A stretch of 61,333 nt of DNA, from positions 1-61,333 of IMG/VR virus record IMGVR_UViG_3300005529_000039. The stretch is one strand, 5' to 3'. The translations under genes and the position numbers were made by a program. Shown piece after piece: positions 59,256-61,333 of this stretch; position 1 is the first letter of the stretch, and every line of letters begins with the position of its first letter. The DNA comes from a virus. The notes under the pieces are model-generated. The model saw nothing but the letters and a program-made list of their open reading frames with translations. It ran no database searches and was not told where the DNA came from.

Positions 59256-59798
59256 CTTCTCGGCAGTAATCCGCAACCGCCTTCCGAACTCTCCCGCTGG
59301 CCGCGAGATACTGACGATCCGGAAGCCAGCCCGGTCGAGAGCCTTCTTCATTCCGCGCACCGTCTGAAACGATTCCGACCTCCCGCGCCACGTCCACGCC
59401 TTTCCGGTGGCGTGGAAGTATATCCCGTTCACAATCACAAACAGGCGGTATAGTGTCGCGCCAAAACTGCGTGATCTTCTCAGCTCATGCCAGGTGAAGC
59501 TCAGAGGATGAACGCTGGCGAATAAACGTCCTCCGCGAATGAGTACGCGATTCGCTTCCCGCAGCGCAGTGGGTATGTGCATGTAGGGCAACGAGAGCAG
59601 GCACAGCACGGATTCAAAGGATTCAGCGCGAAACGGAAGGTGTTCCCCGGTTGCTTGCACAAACCTGCGATCTGGAAAGGCTTGGCGGTTAAAAACTGGG
59701 AGCGGATCACAGCTTACGAGCTCAGGCGTCTCGCCCACTCCCAGGTGAGAGAGTTCTTTGCCATGACCACAGCCTAAATCCAGAATGCGTGTGCCCAT
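59250..59798 (-). CDS. SAM-dependent methyltransferase (Methyltransf_11-like), antisense
   Basis: TRILDLGCGHGKELSHLGVG is motif I; PELVSCDPLPVF motif II; ATGEHLPFRAESFESVLCLL motif III-IV; REANRVLIRGGRLFASVHPL motif V-VI. Of the type that methylates small molecules, quinones or lipids. Convergent with the terminase, overlapping its stop by 6 bp. At the phage edge, as expected for a lysogenic-conversion gene. Unlike the methyltransferase at 27716 in sequence, so an independent acquisition. Confidence 0.8.
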   Translation of the reverse strand: MGTRILDLGCGHGKELSHLGVGETPELVSCDPLPVFNRQAFPDRRFVQATGEHLPFRAESFESVLCLLSLPYMHIPTALREANRVLIRGGRLFASVHPLSFTWHELRRSRSFGATLYRLFVIVNGIYFHATGKAWTWRGRSESFQTVRGMKKALDRAGFRIVSISRPAGEFGRRLRITAEKL

Positions 59799-59877
59799 AG
59801 TTGGCTTGGAACTCTAGCACAACCATAGATGCTTGCGGCAAGAAAAAAGTTTTGTTACGAAAACGGAACAGGATAGG

Positions 59878-60312
59878 TCAAGAAATTTTCTTGCGGGGTT
59901 GTGAGGCTGCCTCCTGGCGGAGGCTAACGGTATCGCTTGATTCGTCGTACTTGAAGATGGTTGGATTCTGTGTAATGGTGACGCGCACATAGCGGCGGAA
60001 GCGGCGCGGGTCCTTTCCCATGGGCATTCCGCCAGCAATCAGATCAGCGCTGGCCTTGGTTACCAGTACTCCTCCCGGGCGCTCATTAAGATACGCCTGC
60101 AGGGCGGCGCGGCGTTTCATGCCATGGAACTGGCCGGGTCGCACCGCAGGATGGCTTCGTGATATGCCAAATGAGGTTTCGGCCAGCCCGCCGCGCAAGC
60201 GTGAGATGTTGGCCTCCAGTTCGGCAATCTGCGCATCGCACTCGCGTTGTATCTCGTTTTTCTTGTCTTCGAGGATCTGGATTACAAAGCTCGCGTCCTG
60301 CTGGGTCATCAT
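59878..60312 (-). CDS. Coiled-coil plus winged-helix-like hypothetical protein (144 aa)
   Basis: N-terminal coiled coil (FVIQILEDKKNEIQRECDAQ, IAELEANISRLRGGL), then a basic domain with GMKRRAALQAYLNERPGG, VLVTKASADLIAGGMPMG, DPRRFRRYVRVTITQNPT that looks like a small winged helix. Start at 60312 (ATG-ATG) after AAGG. The frame is open to 60351, but the promoter at 60350-60377 argues for the later start. Likely a lysogeny-expressed DNA-binding protein. Confidence 0.6.
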   Translation of the reverse strand: MMTQQDASFVIQILEDKKNEIQRECDAQIAELEANISRLRGGLAETSFGISRSHPAVRPGQFHGMKRRAALQAYLNERPGGVLVTKASADLIAGGMPMGKDPRRFRRYVRVTITQNPTIFKYDESSDTVSLRQEAASQPRKKIS

Positions 60313-60349
60313 GAAACCTTGGCTTACCATGTTGTGCACGTCGGTAAAC

Positions 60350-60377
60350 AAATTAGCATAAATGTCAAGAATGTCAA
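60350..60377 (-). promoter_or_regulatory. Leftward promoter with tandem TTGACA
   Basis: On the minus strand TTGACA (60377-60372), 16-bp spacer, TAATTT (60355-60350). A second TTGACA nine bases downstream (60368-60363) makes the tandem repeat CTTGACATT-CTTGACATT. It drives the gene at 60312 and overlaps the 3' end of the next upstream gene. The ACAACT dyad of sites A-C is absent, so it is probably under separate control. Confidence 0.6.
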
Positions 60378-60685
60378 GCCGATGATCCCATCGAAGGAAA
60401 CGCTAGTACGCGACATTGATTCGCGGAGCGGCGCTTGGCGACCATGGGCTCGACCGCCCAAATCGCCATTAGCAATGCCTCTCCGGCCATGCTGATAGCG
60501 AAGAGATCGCCCTGCCGCCTGCGGATCACCAGGCGGCGACCGATGAGAGTTGTTAGTGGTTGAGTGGCCAGATCGCGCTCCATTCGTGGGTAAGAGTAGA
60601 TCGAAGCTAGAAGATAATATTCAGCCTCCGAAAGATCAAAGATTGAACAGGGATGGGATGAATTCGACAACACGGTCGATGACAT
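60374..60685 (-). CDS. Small hypothetical regulator-like protein (103 aa)
   Basis: IFDLSEAEYYLLASIYSYPR, LTTLIGRRLVIRRRQGDLFA, ISMAGEALLMAI looks like a winged helix: short helices followed by a beta hairpin. Starts at 60685 after a weak ribosome site. With the gene at 60312 it makes a small edge operon, as commonly seen for lysogeny-maintenance or accessory genes. Confidence 0.5.
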   Translation of the reverse strand: MSSTVLSNSSHPCSIFDLSEAEYYLLASIYSYPRMERDLATQPLTTLIGRRLVIRRRQGDLFAISMAGEALLMAIWAVEPMVAKRRSANQCRVLAFPSMGSSA

Positions 60686-60918
60686 GGGGGTCGGACTGCT
60701 CCTTTACAGAACGCGGTATGAGATCGGAAATGAACTTTCATGCCGAAGAGCATACCGCAAAGTAACTATCTGGCATCTGGCACAAAAGTGCTAAGGTTCG
60801 GTGAATTGGCGAACACCGACGGGTTGGGTGCGTTGTGGGTGCACAACTTTGCCATCAAATGTGTGCACTCTATCCTTGCAAGTTGATGTTTTTACAACTG
60901 TTATTAGTTGGCCGAATC
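60686..60918. promoter_or_regulatory. Non-coding attachment-proximal region with dyad operator (site D)
   Basis: No convincing gene. At 60894-60911 lies ACAACT-GTTATT-AGTTGG, the same 6-N6-6 dyad as sites A-C with one mismatch. A further AGTTG…CAACT dyad (60881-60899) partly overlaps it. No -10 is evident at the expected spacing, so this copy may bind repressor for a role at the att site rather than in a promoter. The remainder holds no feature I recognise. Confidence 0.5.
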
Positions 60919-60968
60919 CAGCCCTGAAAAGGCTGGCGTCGGCGGTTCAACTCCGTCCCTGGCCACCA
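60919..60968 (+). other. attR: 3' half of tRNA-Phe (GAA)
   Basis: Reads, in order, an anticodon stem-loop CAGCC-CTGAAAA-GGCTG (anticodon GAA), variable loop GCGTC, T-arm GGCGG-TTCAACT-CCGTC, acceptor 3' strand CCTGGCC, discriminator A and CCA. The acceptor sequence is that expected for bacterial tRNA-Phe (5' strand would be GGCCAGG), but upstream bases do not form a D-arm or 5' acceptor. This is the classic product of integration into the 3' half of a tRNA gene: the intact gene would lie at the other end, left of the window. Confidence 0.82.
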
Positions 60969-60998
60969 CGTTTTCAATCACTTGCAAGCTGCTCTCCT

Positions 60999-61046
60999 GG
61001 TCACTTGGTCACAATTGGTCACAATTGATCGGTCACGTTTGGTCAC
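60999..61046 (+). repeat. Five GGTCAC repeats beside the attachment site
   Basis: GGTCAC occurs at 60999, 61007, 61017, 61031 and 61041, with starts 8, 10, 14 and 10 bp apart, and several extend to TTGGTCACAATT. Clustered short direct repeats flanking an att core are typical integrase arm-type sites. They lie between the tRNA 3' half and the integrase remnant. Confidence 0.6.
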
Positions 61047-61049
61047 AAT

Positions 61050-61160
61050 TCAATTGACCAAACGGCTGAGTCCTTCGACAACTCGTTGCTGACTTTCTGG
61101 TACGAACTGCTGGTAGATGTCGAGGGGGCTGGCCCAGCTTTGATTTTTCGCGAACTCCTC
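61050..61160 (-). pseudogene. Decayed tyrosine-integrase C-terminus
   Basis: On the minus strand the last 36 codons before TGA at 61052-61050 read EEFAKNQSWASPLDIYQQFV then PESQQRVVEGLSRLVN. LDIYQQFVPESQ…V resembles, from memory, the end of Acidobacteria-type phage integrases, including the catalytic Tyr. The same frame has a TAG at 61163-61161, upstream of which SHSFRGAHLSNTTKDG faintly recalls the H-x-x-R block. So this is a broken integrase, most likely of an adjacent older element at the same tRNA. From 61164 to the end no intact gene is seen. Confidence 0.55.
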
Positions 61161-61333
61161 CTACAAAATGGCTGCCCCATCTTTCGTGGTGTTCGAAAGG
61201 TGGGCACCACGAAACGAATGCGACTGTTCATTCGTCATAGCGGCGCGGTACTATTCAACCCCGAAGCGGAGAGCGCACAGGGCACTCAGAAACCCCCTTG
61301 ATCTCGGTAGCAGTGGTGCCCAGCCTTCGAAAA

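Noticed and set aside
60860-60968. Complete tRNA-Phe gene
   Set aside because: The anticodon arm, T-arm and acceptor 3' strand are present, but no D-arm or matching GGCCAGG 5' strand lies upstream.
61043-61231. Intact small gene at the right edge
   Set aside because: The better interpretation in another frame is the decayed integrase tail; the 62-codon frame is basic and featureless.
1-61333. CRISPR array
   Set aside because: No regularly spaced repeats of 24-40 bases were seen; the only clustered short repeats are the GGTCAC hexamers near the att site.
1-61333. Terminal direct repeats showing a complete circular phage genome
   Set aside because: I compared the first and last bases by eye and found no shared sequence; an attR-like site before the end argues instead for an integrated element cut by the window.

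Overview
The window is almost entirely a temperate-phage genome, probably an integrated prophage with podovirus-like (short-tailed) virion genes. Its right boundary appears to be an attachment site made of the 3' half of a tRNA-Phe(GAA) gene at 60919-60968. The host is most likely an Acidobacteriota-like soil bacterium. This is inference, from the moderately high GC, signal peptides ending in Ala-Gln, and HYDIN/ASH-like and Ig-like modules in the fibre genes. No integrase lies inside the prophage. If the att reading is right, the intact tRNA-Phe and the integrase lie beyond the left edge.

Layout. (1) 1-8333, minus strand: an early operon with most genes joined by 4-bp ATGA/GTGA overlaps: VRR-NUC nuclease, a run of tiny proteins, excisionase-like HTH, YqaJ exonuclease, RecT annealase with an in-frame zinc-finger leader, a tRNA-Met, a conserved phage protein, XRE regulator, HNH nuclease and a C5-cytosine methyltransferase. 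(2) 8510-11578, plus strand: replication initiator, helicase-loader-like protein, Gp37/Gp68-type protein, small zinc proteins and a truncated N4/N6 DNA methyltransferase. (3) 11579-30845: appendage and lysis region with long beta-rich proteins carrying Sec signal peptides (Ig-like, beta-helix, collagen-like, HYDIN/ASH domains). They are interleaved with a lysis cassette (holin-like proteins, lipoproteins, M15 peptidase endolysin) and interrupted by an antisense methyltransferase. (4) 30842-50166: portal, scaffold-like protein, major capsid protein, two strong hairpin terminators flanking an antisense HNH homing-type gene, head/tail connector, large tail-nozzle-like protein, another secreted beta-helix protein and a protein with a Hint (intein-like) domain. 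(5) 50176-59255: a 2232-residue polyvalent internal virion protein with a ParB-like domain, then small and large terminase. (6) 59250-61333: antisense methyltransferase, two small regulator-like genes, the attachment region with GGTCAC repeats, and a decayed integrase tail from what is probably a neighbouring element.

Regulation. Three sigma70-like promoters (upstream of the VRR-NUC operon, of the 8333 leftward operon, and of the rightward appendage region) share one architecture: TTGACA, a 17-bp spacer, and a dyad ACAACT-N6-AGTTGT overlapping the -35 and spacer. A fourth dyad lies next to the attachment site. This looks like a phage repressor regulon.

Most unusual points: the array of exported appendage proteins, eight of which have even cysteine counts; three small ORFs nested in one alternative frame of the giant virion protein, at its low-complexity linkers; a recurring PM[RK]xxFGRP motif in unrelated small proteins; and a Hint domain fused to a virion-module protein.
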